DNA of 64,000 nucleotides from Sipunculus nudus (Eukaryota; Annelida; Sipuncula; Golfingiida; Sipunculidae), in NCBI GenBank assembly GCA_026874595.1, contig CM049322.1, positions 37,941,340 to 38,005,339 of the forward strand. Direction: 5' to 3'. A program made the translations under genes and the position numbers. Positions 1-12,546 of the stretch are shown here, piece after piece; positions within the stretch are counted from its first letter, which is position 1, and each line of letters starts with the position of its first letter. The notes under the pieces are model-generated. The model was not told where the DNA came from and made no database searches. It worked only from the letters and a program-made list of their open reading frames with translations.

Positions 1-152
1 TTCCAGAGGTTCTCCATCAAATGACATGTTGTTTCGTAATGATGTTGATTTTCATTAAAGTTATCGTATTAATTCATAATTAACTGGACCGAAGGCCTTT
101 CGGAAATCTGTGTGGCGTTCTGTGGCCAACAAGTTTACTGATTTTTCATACC

Positions 153-154
<2 letters not shown>

Positions 155-214
<60 letters not shown>
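155..214. repeat. (TA)n microsatellite
   Basis: Uninterrupted TA dinucleotide run of about 60 bases. Confidence 0.97.
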
Positions 215-216
<2 letters not shown>

Positions 217-437
217 CCCATATCATCCCTAAATATGTTGTGAACAATGCGTTTTACTTGTTTAGAGCCACTTCATTCTTTTCATTTTTTATGGCATTTG
301 TGGAACTTATTTATATTTAATATTTATAGGACGTACATTTGGAACAGACTCAACTCACGAAGACTTTACTATGAAATCTTTTATTTGACGAATTAACGAA
401 GATAATATATATATATTATATATATAGGTGATGTGAC

Positions 438-440
<3 letters not shown>

Positions 441-492
<52 letters not shown>
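441..492. repeat. (AT)n microsatellite
   Basis: About 52 bases of AT, with a shorter interrupted AT tract just before it (about 406-426). Confidence 0.96.
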
Positions 493-495
<3 letters not shown>

Positions 496-1440
496 TTCAT
501 ATTAATATTTTTCCGGACTGCAAGTTCTCATATTGGACACGGTATAATTTTTGGGCTACCCACTTTCAGATAAACGAAGAGTAGTGGGAGGCAAACTAAT
601 AAACATGCTTGTTAGTATCGTCGGCAAAATAAGACATATGGTCTATTCACAACCATGCAGGTCAAACACGCTATACTGCTGTTACCACGCGTGACCTCAC
701 TGGCCTTTTACCCAACCGTCCACCCTCCCATGACCCCGTAATGTCTATATATACCTTACCCCTGTCTGTGCCGTACTGCGTTTAAGCTTTTGTCCCGATC
801 CAGGAATGCGAGGGGGTCATTTACTTGACGTTTGTGTAGGATGTCAGTCCTTGGCCAAAATAAATAAATATATTAATCTGATCTGAAGATTTCGAGGCCC
901 TAAGAAGGAAATTTTTTCTATAATTTTCATTCCTAATCAGGATATCGTTGCCATAGTGATACTCCCCCGGGCGGCTGTGGATTTCAATGTTTCGCTGTGT
1001 TTCATGAAAATTGGATACGTATACTGAAATGGAGCTCTCGGCTTAATTTGTGGACCCTAAGCAAAGGCGTGTAGGCTGCTGCCCCGTATATGCAAAACGA
1101 TGCAAGCCCCCCCCCCCCCCCCCAAGGCCTCACTGAAAATAGAATGATACAACAGATAACAAAAATACTCTTTACTGTTTTTCCATCTTGCGAACTAGGT
1201 AACATTATGTTTCCAATTCATTTTTATTCTTAAGTTATAAAACTTAAGTAAAACATAAATGCTTATGAATGCTGAAACCTTATATACCGTAATGTGTTAA
1301 ATTCCTCTTTTGAATCACAACTCTATAGACAGGTCTGGAGTCTTAATGTCTCTGCATGTGTAATAACACATCTCAACGTCTGAGACAATGAAATATTAAT
1401 TTCGACGGAGTTTATGATAATATTGATATACCAATATGAA
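493..1440. other. no gene seen; possible short retroelement tail
   Basis: I see no supported coding sequence here. A C17 homopolymer lies at 1107-1123. The stretch 630-875 ends in a TAAA-rich tail, as short retroelement tails often do, but I found no second copy in the window to prove it is a repeat. Confidence 0.5.
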
Positions 1441-1447
1441 AACATTG

Positions 1448-1448
<1 letters not shown>

Positions 1449-1512
<64 letters not shown>

Positions 1513-1560
1513 TCTCCCTGAATTAAAACCATTCAAAAATCACACACACACACACACACA
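1449..1560. repeat. (TA)n and (CA)n microsatellites
   Basis: A TA run at 1449-1510 is followed, after about 30 bases, by a CA run at 1541-1560. Confidence 0.96.
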
Positions 1561-2184
1561 TATAGTTTTGGCGGGCGTGGGTGAACAGGTAAAGGAGTTC
1601 CCGCGAAAAGGCCTTTAATTATCATACATTGCATCAAAAGAATAAACCTTATCAAGCTTCGCTTTATTCATGAGTCATTATATTAATATCATATAGAAAA
1701 CAAAATCAGTTAGATGTTACATGAATGCAACCCCGCCTTTATCTGTTGTGCACTCTTTACACAGTGACATAATGTCACAGTAGGGCTTGCTTTCTTTCAT
1801 AAGTTCATTAAACTCACTGGAGCAAATCGGGAGACTACCAGTAAAACAGCAAGCGCCATTCAAACTCTTTGTGTTTTTTTTTAATCACCAGCTGACTCGT
1901 TCGCAAGGCCGTCGTCCACAGTATACATCCCCATTTAATCATTAATGTTTACTAATAATTAAGGGTGCAAAGCTAAAGTTTCACCCATATTTGTTTACTG
2001 TAAATAATATATGTCAACACTGAAAAGCTGAACGTACCACAGAGCTAGTGTTCTCTTCAGATTTGGCAATAATATCTGAAAACTGTCACACGCTCTATGG
2101 TACGAACCTATATTCTTCATAAATCTAGAAACATTCTAGTCAAATTATGTAGCACCCTGCCATAAGGTTTTGCTAAAATAGGAC

Positions 2185-2186
<2 letters not shown>

Positions 2187-2247
<61 letters not shown>

Positions 2248-2284
2248 TGAGAGAGAGAGAGAGAGAGAGAGATAGATAGATAGA
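2187..2284. repeat. compound (TA)n-(GA)n-(GATA)n microsatellite
   Basis: Three simple repeats joined end to end: TA (2187-2228), GA with one interruption (to about 2271), then a short GATA run. Confidence 0.96.
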
Positions 2285-3164
2285 AAAAAAATATTAAAAT
2301 TTTATTTAATTTATTAAAATAATTAAAATTTAATTTAATTTTAAAAGGGGACGGAATCTATAGTGATTAAGTTAAATATGGAATAGTTCATCTTGCATGA
2401 TTAGGATTTTCAAATCCTTTACCTCTGTCTTTGGTAAAGATTTCTGAAAATGCACACATCAAAAGAAGCCTTTTAGACCTTGAACATGATACAGAACAGC
2501 TGTAGTAGCGTGCGGTATAGGTGGGGTAAATAAATTAAGAAGATCGAGTATATAGCACTAAATGATAGTAGTGCAAGGCGTAGAGAGAAAATGGATATAT
2601 TCAAACCCGGGAAACACTGTGGAAATGCGCGAATTGTTACATCAAATACGGCGGACATTGTACTGATTATATACTAAACTTTAATTGAAGTCTCACGTGC
2701 CAATGTCCCACCCTTGGAGAGCGTTTCGTGGACATTGGTTCATTAATTTATTGTAATACTGCCAGTAGACTAAGAAATAAAGATACGAACAGACATTGGT
2801 GAAACATAAGCTGCCTGGCAGAAGAAATGCACCATTTGATAATGCCTTCTTTACCTAATGTTTTTAAATGCATAGGGCTGTTTTTTCCGGTACAGGCAAA
2901 ATGGCACAGCAGTTTATTTCATACAAATATCTATGTAGCCGGTAAGGTAACATGGGGCCACTAATTAAATTAGAGGATCTGTCATAGCAAGTGTGAGTTT
3001 GTGCTGTAGTGGTCTGTAAACACGACGTGGGCGGAGGTCACGACTGGATGGACACGACAAAAATCATTGACGCGGAACGACTGACCAAGCGCCTTTACGT
3101 TCCGTTACACATGAAGTAATTAATGTTTGAGGGACGTATTTCCAGGCCCTATTTCACGATTATA

Positions 3165-4263
3165 TACAGTCGAGCCCACTTTGTGTCATATCGGTTAATA
3201 GAAAATCCCGTTTATTGTCACATAAATCTGAAATCCCAAACCATTTCCTATTTAATCAATGGTAAATCTGGTCCTTTAATATAATGGAATATTGTCATAA
3301 TCCCGTTTATTGTCATGCGTAGAACCCTTGGCAGTGATACCAGATCGCAGTAATATCACATCAGATGCCGACACGGCGATCAACGAGGCCAAGCGCCTGC
3401 AATCGGCCAGGCGTATCAAACGATCACATCTCCCACCTGTGTGCGGCAGGAAAGTGCAGTGATACATACAAATCACTCCCCGTCACTTAGCTAATTAACG
3501 TCTTTAGATACCACGGTAATCCAGATCATTGCGTTTCTTCGTACGATAACAAAAGCGATGTTCTCGATCACATGTCATACATAATGAACTCCTGGCTTTT
3601 GCAAGGCCGTGGTTTACACCTCGGTGACGTTTCGCCGAGATGATATGAAGCACGAGCCCTTAACGTTGCTTACGACTGTAAATCAACTTTAAGGTTCCAC
3701 GAAAAGCTGAAGATTTTTTGAGCACTGGAGGAAATACTCGGTCCAAAACCGCAATCGCGGCGAATCTTTAAAAAGTTGACAATGTCATGACGATGGCCGC
3801 TCCTCTAACAGTCCTATCATTTAGACGATCATTGAACTTTGAGTCATTAATGGGATATCCGGAAAATAAGGCGCAATGGTCGGGGAAATAATTATTCAGT
3901 AAAATAGTTTGCCTACGCATAACGTTATAACCGTGCCGCATATTTCATTTGACCCAGACGCTACGTCTCTTTCTGTTGGCAAGTCGGATTTTTGTCAGTA
4001 ATTGCGGCATGCGGCACAACACTTACAGGAAATAAATTGTCAGGTGCGCATAAACGTAATTTGATATGCCGATGTGCAAAAAAAATCTCATAAACGTATC
4101 TATTTCTTTTTTGTTGACGATTTTTTTAATATCATTTGAGACATAACGCTTCTCCTATGACTCAAAAGGAAATCGATGTTGAAGCCCGCATAATGTCAAA
4201 TCCCGGTTATTATCATAATTTATGCATGCACCACCGATATGACAATAAGCGGGCTTGATTGTA
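3165..4263. mobile_element. DNA transposon with 31-bp TIRs (Tc1/mariner-pogo-like ends)
   Basis: The left end 3165-3195 and the right end 4233-4263 are inverted repeats that match at about 26 of 31 positions. Both begin TACA and share an exact TGTCATATCGGT core. Both ends are flanked by TA, the target duplication usual in the IS630-Tc1-mariner superfamily. No intact transposase frame is present, so this is probably a non-autonomous or decayed copy of about 1.1 kb. Its segment from about 3231 to 3790 has a diverged second copy at 60.33-60.88 kb, which supports a dispersed family. The superfamily is inferred from the ends only. Confidence 0.7.
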
Positions 4264-4814
4264 TATCTTACACCTCCTGTCTATATTCACAGTACATTTT
4301 TACGCCAAAATCAAACTATTTCGCCTAATAAGTGTAAAATACAAAATAAAAATAGTAAATAGATCATATACAGGACATGTTTAAACAACATCCATTTTAA
4401 ACATAATCAACAGAAGGTATTTGTCCGTTAATACATATCTATATTATTGGTATGGAGTTAGGTTTTTCTAGGCAAAGGTTTACCTGCTTCTATTCTGATT
4501 TAGCCTTCGAAATTCGGCACACGTACTGGCGATGCGCTCCTCCAGGGTAAGTTTGTTTTATTTTGCGGGATTATGCCCTTTAAAGCTGCTTAATTAATAA
4601 TTTAAAAATTCCCCCAATAGGTGTCCCTATTTCTTTTGTGCTCTAAGTACCACCCTTTGACTGTTTGTGGGTTTACAGGTATGTTGATTTTTATATATTC
4701 ATAAATATCTTTCCATTTATCCATAGATTCAATAGTTCATCCAATTTATTGGTTGTTTGAAAAAAGTTTGTCAAAGGCCTACAACTTAAACACAATACGG
4801 AGGGTGTGTGGGGC

Positions 4815-4818
<4 letters not shown>

Positions 4819-4870
<52 letters not shown>
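4819..4870. repeat. (TA)n-(GT)n microsatellite
   Basis: TA run 4819-4858 followed directly by GT. Confidence 0.95.
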
Positions 4871-7260
4871 ATGTATAGGAACCACAATCTACAGGGACTT
4901 TGAAACATGAAAATATATCACAAGTACATCTTTTAACTGATAGGAATTCTATTAACAAACATCAAAAAAAAATTCTATTAAAAACATCCACCAGAATCTC
5001 CGTATGTGTTCAAGTGTACACTTTTCATGTACAAACGATGTCACGCTTCAGTAACACGGGTCCACCTGGCGAGTGGCAGAACAAATGCATACGACAATAT
5101 ATGTATATATGTGTGTGTGTGTGTGTGTGATATTGTGGTTTGCATTTTTCTAATTTGTTTGTGCAGATGCATCGTCCCCTCTTTATCATCTTAGTTGATG
5201 GGGCATCTTATTCCCGAGGGTTTCATATTTGCGGTTATTTTCCAATCGCAAATATCGTGAAATTAAAACACTCGCGAACTAAAAGTAAGCACATAATGTG
5301 TGGAGAAAAATTACATAATGTGAGTCGCAGAATAAGGATACACTAGTTCTAGGAGTGGAACATTTAAAATAAATTACTCTTGGGACTCGTGTCCCACAAA
5401 CGTCAACCTTGAACATAGTCAGTCTATAATGTGGTCATAACCCATGTTGTCACTGAACAAAAAACAAGTAATGCTAGGATGCATATGACATTGCCTTCAG
5501 AGCAGTTCACATTAACGTAGATTTGAGGTTACAGGATTTGCAAAAATTGCTCAAATCAATCCAAAATTGTTTTAAATCTCATAAAGTATATACATTATTT
5601 CAAGTCTTGTACAGTGTTATTTATGATGGTATATATATGTTTAGAATTTTAATTCATTTTCATAGGATATTCTAACACTCATTTTTTTATAACTTTTAGA
5701 CAGCTCACTATTAAGCACACAGTGACAGCAGTAAACTTTCCAGAGGGATGATATTAAGCTAAATGACAATATCCGAATTGTTTTTCCTCATCATGTCTCT
5801 TTCTACCTTAAAACTAAAATATAAACTTTCATTTTATAAAAAAATAAAATTTCATTTTCAAGAAGAAAGTCACACAACAGAGGAGAAACAAAAAAAAAAT
5901 GTTTTGAGATATTACCATGCAGTTTAATAGTAGTCAACAAGAATTGATTAAAATAGTGCACTTTTCCTTAATTTTTATCACAAATGTTACAAAATCATGT
6001 GGAAATTGAATGAAATAATAAAAATATATGTATTCCAGCGGAAAGAATGCTGTGCCAGGGATAAAATTATGTATACTTTATGAAGTCTTAAATGCATTTG
6101 AAACAACCCCTGGATTGATTTTAGATTTAATGGTTCTTGTCAATTGTGCTTCCTTCTACGTTAGACGGGCTGGTGTAGCGGTTTCAGGTAACCCTAGCTT
6201 CGGATTACCCCCGGTAATTGATTTCATATCATATACGTCGACCTAGGTGGACTTTCCCATTAAAAATGACGCAAATACAACGGGTGTCCCATTTTTAAAC
6301 GCAATATGTCCCAAATTAAACTAAACAGAATGGCAATGGTGGATCAAATATCGATGAATCAATCAAAACGGTTCCCAACTTATTTCTAAATTATATCATT
6401 ATAATTAGTTGCTCTTCGTTTGTCCGGAGAATGCGCTCTGAATGCGTAGCGTTTTTACAGATATAAAGTGGTATTTGGGTCTGTTCAGTTTAGGAAAGAA
6501 CAGGAAACGTGCTATTTAAGAACACAAAGAAATGCCATACAGATAACACATAAGATGTACAATCAAATTCAACTCATCTAGTTTGATGAATTTACCACTA
6601 GCAGTTTAAAGAAAAAAATCTTCTTTGTGTCCATACCTTGCTGCCGTCTGGCAAGCGACTTTGCAACATCACACGTAAGATTAGAATATATACTCAAACT
6701 TATGTACCTTATTCAGGTGTTTGGAAATAACCAAATGGTACTCCTAACCTTGGATGAGGTAACACACGTGCATACCTGATGAGCCAACTGTCAGTGTCTT
6801 AGTTTTATAATGAGCGACGTTGTATATACTGTTTCTAACCTTTTTAGATACTTTAGGGAAAGAACATACGATTGTTGTTAGTTAAAATCAATGAAACAGA
6901 AACAATAACAGTTGCAAAATAAGCTTCAGGTAGTATGATTCGGGTTTAAGGAAGGAATTGCGGTGTTTTCGTCAGTCGTTGCTGTTCTAAATAAAAAAAA
7001 AAAACTATTTTTTACTAGTTTACTAAACTTAATTTGTATATATTATCCTCTTATTGCATCAGTTTTATGTCTGAATTACTCACCTTAAGCCTATATGGAA
7101 AACCCGGTAACTAGGTCATTTTGTAATGGTTGTATTTTGTATGATGTGAAATTGTAACATCATAGAAACGTAATGTTAAGTATGACAGAAGTGTAAGGTT
7201 CGTAAAACATGTTTGTAAATGTTTGAAACATTTGGAAGCTGAAATGTGCTTAGGAATACG

Positions 7261-7590
7261 AAACACGTTTAAATGGGACAAACAGGCGTTTTACACTTTT
7301 TACCAGTTTCAAGCTGAAACGGGTGACCGTTTATTTGAAACGTGTTAGGATTCGTGTTAGTTAGACACGTGTTTCAGGTAATGACACGTGGATGCTAAAG
7401 CATGTAACTAATTTGAAACATGTTGCAAATCATGTTTACATTTTATATATATCCCTGAAACATGTTTCAAATTGATACGCGAAAGCATAGATTTGAAAAG
7501 TGCTTTGTTTTGAAACCCCACGACGTGTTTAAACAATGGGACAAAAAGGCGTTTTAATTTGAACCATGAAACGTTTTTCCAGCTTTAAGA
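7261..7590. repeat. diverged direct repeat of about 55 bp, 262 bp apart
   Basis: Blocks at about 7261-7315 and 7523-7590 share the order ACGTTTAAA, TGGGACAAA, GGCGTTTTA and a final CAG-CTTTAAG-like end. The interval between them is dense in variants of the palindromic word AAACATGTTT. This looks like an old repeat element; the family is unknown. Confidence 0.45.
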
Positions 7591-8314
7591 GTGTATATAC
7601 CTTATAATGTATCTTATTGCATCTTATAATGTGTCATGGACACGCTTTTTTGATAAAAGCTATTAATGTGCTAATGATATAAACACAACAAATCTTCACA
7701 TTTTATGGAGTATCTTTGATTTGACTCGGTCGACAGAAACCCAGTTATATATCCATGACAACCTGAGGCATACTCGCTATTATGTATCGCATTACCGCAT
7801 ACAAGAAATGGGAGCAGGAAAAGCCTTCGACGCTTTTCACACTCAGTCTATCATCTAACCGAACCAGGTGGTTCCCTAGTTAACCTCGTTGTTATGAACT
7901 CAGCTAACAAGACAAAAGACGACAATATGAACATCATATGGCGTATCTCACTTAGTGTCCACGTGATTATTTTTAATCGCATGGCTGGCTGAGTTATAAT
8001 AACTGTTATAACGAAATGTACAACACCTATAACACCTTTTGACCCAAGAACATATGTCATTTCGTTCTATTTTTATCTTTACATGGGACTGTATTTGTTT
8101 CTGTAGCTATTTGTGTTAAGCATATAACGCCGTGCCAGAGTACAAGGCATCAGAATTTAAGATTAATTAATTCTAAAGTTTATATTTACAATCCGAGTGC
8201 ACGTATCCCAGATCCACTGTTGCTTCCGCCGGGAGGGTATGCGTTCAACCCTGTTCGTGTGTGTGTTTGTACGTTTGTTCACAACATAACTCACGCAATC
8301 ACGAACGGAATCAC

Positions 8315-8396
8315 ATGAAATTTTCAGACTTTCGGGAATGGTCCAACAAGAACTGATTAGATTTTGGTGTGGATCTGGCACATGATCCTGATCCAG
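8315..8396 (+). repeat. dispersed repeat fragment (copy A)
   Basis: The stretch ending in a CATGATCCTGATCCAG-like core also occurs, reverse-complemented and diverged, at 23164-23254. The two share an ATTTTGG-TG-GGATC-GG order and a GAAA..TTCAG-like left part. The CCGTT/TGTTTG-rich lead-in at 8230-8290 resembles the flanks of Helentron-like molluscan repeats. It has no coding content. Confidence 0.55.
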
Positions 8397-8510
8397 TAAC
8401 GTCATCAAGGAAAATAACAAATTTGTAGTCACTTATGCACGAATGAACCTAGGAATATGGGCCGCATAAGTGAATGCAGCCAGGACTTGGGGAGTATCCA
8501 ACAATAGGGA

Positions 8511-8536
8511 CCCCCCCCCCCACACACACACACACA
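8511..8536. repeat. C homopolymer followed by (CA)n
   Basis: A C run at 8511-8521 passes straight into a CA run. Confidence 0.9.
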
Positions 8537-9285
8537 TGGCGGTAGCTTGTATTCCTTAGAATGCAGATGTATGGTATTTTCATATCAAACACCATCCTAT
8601 ATTTCGTATACGTGGAGCCAATACGTGGAAGTAAAAAAAATCTATTTATCAATTTATATTTTCCACGAAAACAAAACGGGGCCTGTGTGATTTGAAACGT
8701 AGCTGTCAGTAATTCCGTGGTCAATTCCAACTCTGCAGTGACGACAGACAAAGGAAGCCTCCAGTGACAAACATTCTGGGTCTTAAAGAACCCTAAATAT
8801 TTCTGACATTATCTCCACACATTTTCAGGGTACACTCAAAACAACTGTGTTGATTGATAAAATAATTTCTAATTCTGTCTGTGACGTCACACTTGCACTA
8901 CCCAATCAGAGCTGGGCCCAGGATTTGTTCCGAAACAGGACCGCATGAAATAACCTAACCTTTAAATGACGACTACCATGTGTTGTCATTTGTCTAAATT
9001 TTGCTATGTTGCTGTTGTAATCCAGCGAATGCTTTGTACAGTGTTCCCTTTGCGACAATATGTCGATATTGGACAATTATAATCAGATAATTGAGTTCTT
9101 TTTTACAGTTTTTTTTACTCAGAGCCTGCATGCAACTGATAGCCTGCTTGCATCTGAAGATTTTCTCCCATTTATACAAACCTTTAATACCGGCGGATAA
9201 CTTGCACTCCCTCACCCCTCCCTAGCATTACTCCCACCATTACTTTTTTTAAAAAGATTTACCACTGTATTGTTTGTACCTGCAG

Positions 9286-9548
9286 ATATTCGCATCGTCG
9301 GCCATGACGTCAGATCAGAGACTAAATACATCGGCCCTCTGGCGGCGTCCAAGAGAGTCTTCCTTACGGGTCACGTGGTCATGGAAAAGGGTGCATTGGT
9401 CGGGTTTGTAGCTTACCTAAAGAATACAAACCCTATCCACATGCAAGTATGGCGTCCTGTAGGTCCACAACGGGGTCAGAGACAACACAAGCTGTTAATG
9501 GATCTGATGTATACTCCAACCTTAGACGAACTTAATAAGCGATCAGAG
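9286..9548 (+). CDS. exon: first half of module 1
   Basis: The acceptor is TGTACCTGCAG and the donor GAG|GTTTGT. The exon opens with two bases of a codon (phase 1 entry) and closes in phase 0. It carries [11 protein letters not shown], the VGFVAYL strand and QVWRPVG, all matched in exons 4-5 of module 2. Here this half-module is one exon, while in module 2 it is split by an intron. Confidence 0.85.
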
Positions 9549-12509
9549 GTTTGTGGACTTTGTTAGATATTGCTATACCTTTATATCATAGTGTCTTATT
9601 ACTTCACAGGGTAGTGAATTAAAACTTCAACACACTTAAGACCATTGTTATATGCGATTCTGATAGGCATATATAAAAGCACATAGGCACATAAAAGCAC
9701 ATTTTTTTATTAAAAAGTTTCTGTATACTGTTAATTGCGTACAATAAGTATTACAAATATGTAACACTTCAACAAACCTAACAAACTAAAAATTACAGGA
9801 ATTTGCCTTTATCATCTTATGTTACATCATCATCATCATCATTATCATCATCTCCACAATCATCATCATCACCGTCATAATCAACGTCATCGCCAACACC
9901 ACTAACACGACCATCATTATCACCATTAACATCATGAGAATCACCACCATCATCATCACCATCATCATAATCAACTTCACTGCTACCACCACCACTACCT
10001 CCAGCCATCATCATCACCACCACTACCTCCAACCATCATCATCACCACCACTACCTCCAACCATCATCATCACCACCACCACTCTCATCATAACCACCAT
10101 CATCACCTCCATCGTCATCACAATGACCACCACCATCATCACCATCATCATTATCAACGTCATTGCTACCATCACCACCATCATCATCACCACCACCACC
10201 ACCATCATCATCACCATCACCACCACCATCATCACCATCACCACCAACATCATCACCACCACCACCACCACCATCATCACCACCACCACCACCATCATCA
10301 TCATCACCATCACTACCATCATCACCACCACCACCACCATCATCATCACCATCATCATTATCAACGTCATTGCTACCATCACCACCATCATCATCACCAA
10401 CACCACCACCATCACCATCATCACCACCACCACCACCATCATCATCACCACCACTACCATCATCACCACCACCACCACCATCATCATCACCATCATCATA
10501 ATCAACGTCATTGCTACCATCACCTTCATCATCATCACCACCACTCTCATCATCACCACCATCATCTTTATCAACGTCATTGCTACCATCACCACCACCA
10601 CCACCACCATCATCACTACCACCACCATCATCATCACCATGACCACCATCATCATCACCATCATCATAATCAACGTCATTGCTACCATCACCTTCATCAT
10701 CATCACCACCATTACCACCACCATCATCATCACCAACACTACCACCGTCACCATCGTCGTCATCCCTACCAGCACCAGCACCACAGCCATCGTGGGATTT
10801 GTCATTATCATTATCATCTTAACCGCTTCTATTAGTTTCACTGATTTTAGATAATGTACCAACACATCGATATTTATTGGTATTATGATACATACTTATA
10901 TTTCAGATCTCCGTAAAAGAAAAAGACTGTATAGTCCTAGAAGTAGGAGACCGGATCGGGTTCATGGGGGTCACAAAAGAAGGGAATATCGGTCACGTGA
11001 TGGACACTGATCACGTGTTAGAGTTGCTGTATTATAAATACAACAAGGAGCCCCGTGTCAACGACACCGTTCCGTTCTCGTTAATCTCAGCGCCGTATGA
11101 TTTCGCCTTAGCGGCCGTGTATGATATAGGTAAATGTATATTGAAAATATTTGATAATGAAAATATCATGACAAATATATTATGTTTGGGTTGCTTATTT
11201 TTAATATTTATGCTGGAATGGAATTACTCGGTCTTCTTAGAGGGTGCGTAAAGCCTGGCAGAACAGCGAGAGGAGGATACCTACAATTTATTGAATGAGA
11301 GATATTTGACTAATTCTATATTCAAATAATAGTTAAACACATACAAACCTATTTAGGTATATAAAACATCATTAACAATTTTATTTTAATAGCTTAATAT
11401 AAATATGTCTCAATATACATGTAGTTAATGTATTATTTTTTTTATTTAGATCTCATGTGGTACGAATTGAACGATTACAAATGTAATCCAACCGCATATA
11501 TACCACAAGAGGGCGCTGTCACGCCAGTCGTCATAGCAACAACGCCAGGTTCAAGAGGTATGACAGCGACCTTTTGTCTAACAAATTAAACAAAAAGATT
11601 ATTTTAATAATGTGCCGAATATATAACCTGATGAAATATATTCATTGGCATATGCCTATCAGAAATAAAATCAGAAATTTTTATTCAATATCCTGTGCTT
11701 AAATGATTGCTGTCTTGTCTCCATAATTATTTCAAAGTATTATTCCAATTAATCTTCATATGACCCTGCCACCACAATAGCGACGTCTGTGTGTGAAATT
11801 TGGTACTAAGTGTTCGGCTCCATTATTTTGACTGAGAAAACTTTTATTTGTAATATCTGAAATGAAAAGAAGACGATTTTCTCAGTCTGAGTTTCTGGTA
11901 TGAATATTGTTTCATTTAACCGATTCCCACAATCCCGTGTCACTGGTTCAGGACACACCAGACCAACCGTCCGCCAGATGTCGCTTCTAATAAAAACTGA
12001 GCTCTTCCTGTTTTTCATTGTGGGATGGCCGGGACTACTTGTCTCAACTGTTAAACTTCAAAATCAAAATGTGGCACATTTTAAGGAAACACCTTCTGTT
12101 ATGCTTACAAAATATTACGTACCCCTATTCCATCAAGTCCTTACCACAGAACACCCAGTTCTGTTCCGATACATTTTAATTAACTACATTACTCTCTTAC
12201 TCCAATGTCGGCCAAAAATTGTTTAAACTGAACATATTTAATATTTTAACGGGATAAAAAACGTTTTGTGAAAATTTTATAAATAGCCTTCTTTAAATTC
12301 CCATTTTACATCTTCTCATGGTACTATGGGACCCGTGATTGATCATTAATCCTTTTGGTGCCATCTGTCTTTCTTACAGCTGTGTGGTTAATTGGAGAAA
12401 ACATCCCCTTCGGCGCAGACTATAAGGGCCCCCTGGCGGCAGGGAAGAGAGTCTTTTTAATGAACGAGGTGCAAGGTATGGCTATTATATGAAATCGAAA
12501 CTCTCTTGA

Positions 12510-12546
<37 letters not shown>

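Larger units (their letters stand above)
4264..8220. other. AT-rich stretch without a supported gene
   Basis: Apart from a (TA)n/(GT)n tract at 4819-4870, a (TG)n run near 5109-5129 and repeats rich in GAAACATGTTT-like words (about 7200-7590), nothing readable is present. Short frames in this region show no codon structure or splice-site support. Upstream exons of the collagen-module gene could lie here, but I could not identify them. Confidence 0.5.

Noticed and set aside
1323-1618. Tyr-Ile repeat frames (IYIYIY) here and at other TA tracts
   Set aside because: They are translations of (TA)n microsatellites.
6028-6246. 72-codon plus-strand frame ending with an acceptor-like and donor-like pair
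   Set aside because: No similarity to the modules, no compatible phase, and it is AT-rich without conserved motifs.
8969-9050. ATG in good context (ACCATG) after a CCAAT word, as the first exon of the collagen-module gene
   Set aside because: No signal-peptide-like sequence follows, and the nearest donor gives phase 0, whereas exon 9286 needs phase 1.
9934-10865. Long open frames on both strands (about 280-306 codons) of Thr/Ile, Ser/Pro or Met/Val runs
   Set aside because: They are produced by the CAT/CAC triplet array, which lacks stop codons; they exist in several frames at once and lie inside an intron.
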